Part shown: piece by piece, positions 63,953-64,000 of the stretch | Layout: every line of letters starts with the position of its first letter | How positions within the stretch are numbered: the stretch's first letter is position 1 | Origin: Caldilineaceae bacterium bin34 | Lineage (GTDB): Bacteria > Chloroflexota > Anaerolineae > Caldilineales > Caldilineaceae | Direction: 5' to 3' | NCBI GenBank assembly: GCA_002238555.1 | Contig: MPMO01000001.1 | Location: forward strand, 1-64,000 | Length of the DNA: 64,000 bases | Notes under the pieces: generated by a model | Told to the model about the DNA's origin: nothing | What the model saw: the letters and a program-made list of their open reading frames with translations, nothing else | The model's database searches: none | Position numbers and translations under genes: made by a program

Positions 63953-64000
63953 TCAGATGGGCAGGTCGTACAGTTCCGCGGCGTTCTCGGCCATAATGCG
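63953..64000 (-). CDS. C-terminus of an amidohydrolase-like protein (partial)
   Basis: Only 15 codons are in the window; the gene continues past the right edge. The peptide ends IMAENAAELYDLPI, a common C-terminal pattern of amidohydrolase family 2 TIM-barrel enzymes. It stops seven bases before the Rieske gene start, so the two are probably in one operon. Confidence 0.5.
   Translation of the reverse strand, partial: RIMAENAAELYDLPI

Noticed and set aside
1..64000. rRNA, tRNA or CRISPR arrays
   Set aside because: No cloverleaf, no conserved rRNA stretch and no regularly spaced repeat was seen on either strand.

Overview
The window is a GC-rich bacterial chromosome segment with no tRNA, rRNA or CRISPR array that I can see. 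The best guess for the host is a Chloroflexota bacterium, perhaps a Caldilinea-like lineage. That rests on the Tat/lipobox sugar-binding protein, a DUF624-type protein inside a sugar ABC operon, abundant PhyH, Gfo/Idh/MocA and TIM-barrel isomerase genes, and a very large FtsX permease. It is inference from gene style, not from a marker gene. Many decayed genes and insertion-sequence remnants point to a genome with past transposon activity and ongoing gene loss.

Positions 1-13300 are an accessory, defence-rich region. It holds an IS5-like end that cuts off the start of a type III-style Mod methyltransferase, its intact Res partner, an ApeA-like HEPN protein on the opposite strand, an orphan AbiEi antitoxin between two IS630 remnants, a winged-helix protein with a possible nuclease C-terminus, a WGR-domain scrap, a lipoprotein/membrane-protein pair and about 1.1 kb of decayed sequence.

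Positions 13292-28155 carry metabolism and export genes. A minus-strand run encodes a cytochrome P450, a 3-hydroxybutyrate-dehydrogenase-like SDR, an enolase-superfamily dehydratase and a second SDR. A thioredoxin-like protein and an ABC ATPase/giant FtsX permease pair follow. Plus-strand genes encode a GH140-like glycosidase and an YtcJ-like amidohydrolase, facing a minus-strand GH43-like propeller protein across a perfect 34-bp palindrome.

Positions 28288-32101 are a graveyard of mobile elements: ISAs1-type ends and transposase, an IS66 scrap, a frameshifted NYN protein and an apparently intact Uma2 endonuclease gene. Positions 32242-36220 hold plus-strand genes for a TIM-barrel isomerase, a PhyH dioxygenase, a class III aminotransferase and a 2H phosphoesterase.

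Positions 36722-53739 form a 17-kb minus-strand carbohydrate supercluster. The upstream operon is iolB, iolC, iolD, mmsA/iolA, Zn-alcohol dehydrogenase, Gfo/Idh/MocA (iolG-like), iolE-like and a DUF4432 epimerase-like gene. The downstream operon is a sugar-binding lipoprotein, two permeases, a DUF624-like protein and a GH116 glycosidase. Together they suggest uptake and hydrolysis of a glycoside and catabolism of an inositol-type product to a semialdehyde and then acyl-CoA. A third IolE/IolH-like isomerase is divergently transcribed at 54061. The iolJ aldolase and the ABC ATPase are not in the window.

Positions 54961-63445 are a purine-degradation region: OHCU decarboxylase, urate oxidase, hydroxyisourate hydrolase, guanine-deaminase-like enzyme, ureidoglycine aminohydrolase, allantoinase and a D-2-hydroxyacid dehydrogenase. 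A decayed allantoate amidohydrolase fragment sits exactly where the missing step would be encoded. A LysM protein and an ISAs1 remnant interrupt the cluster. The window ends in a Rieske protein and the tail of an amidohydrolase-like gene.
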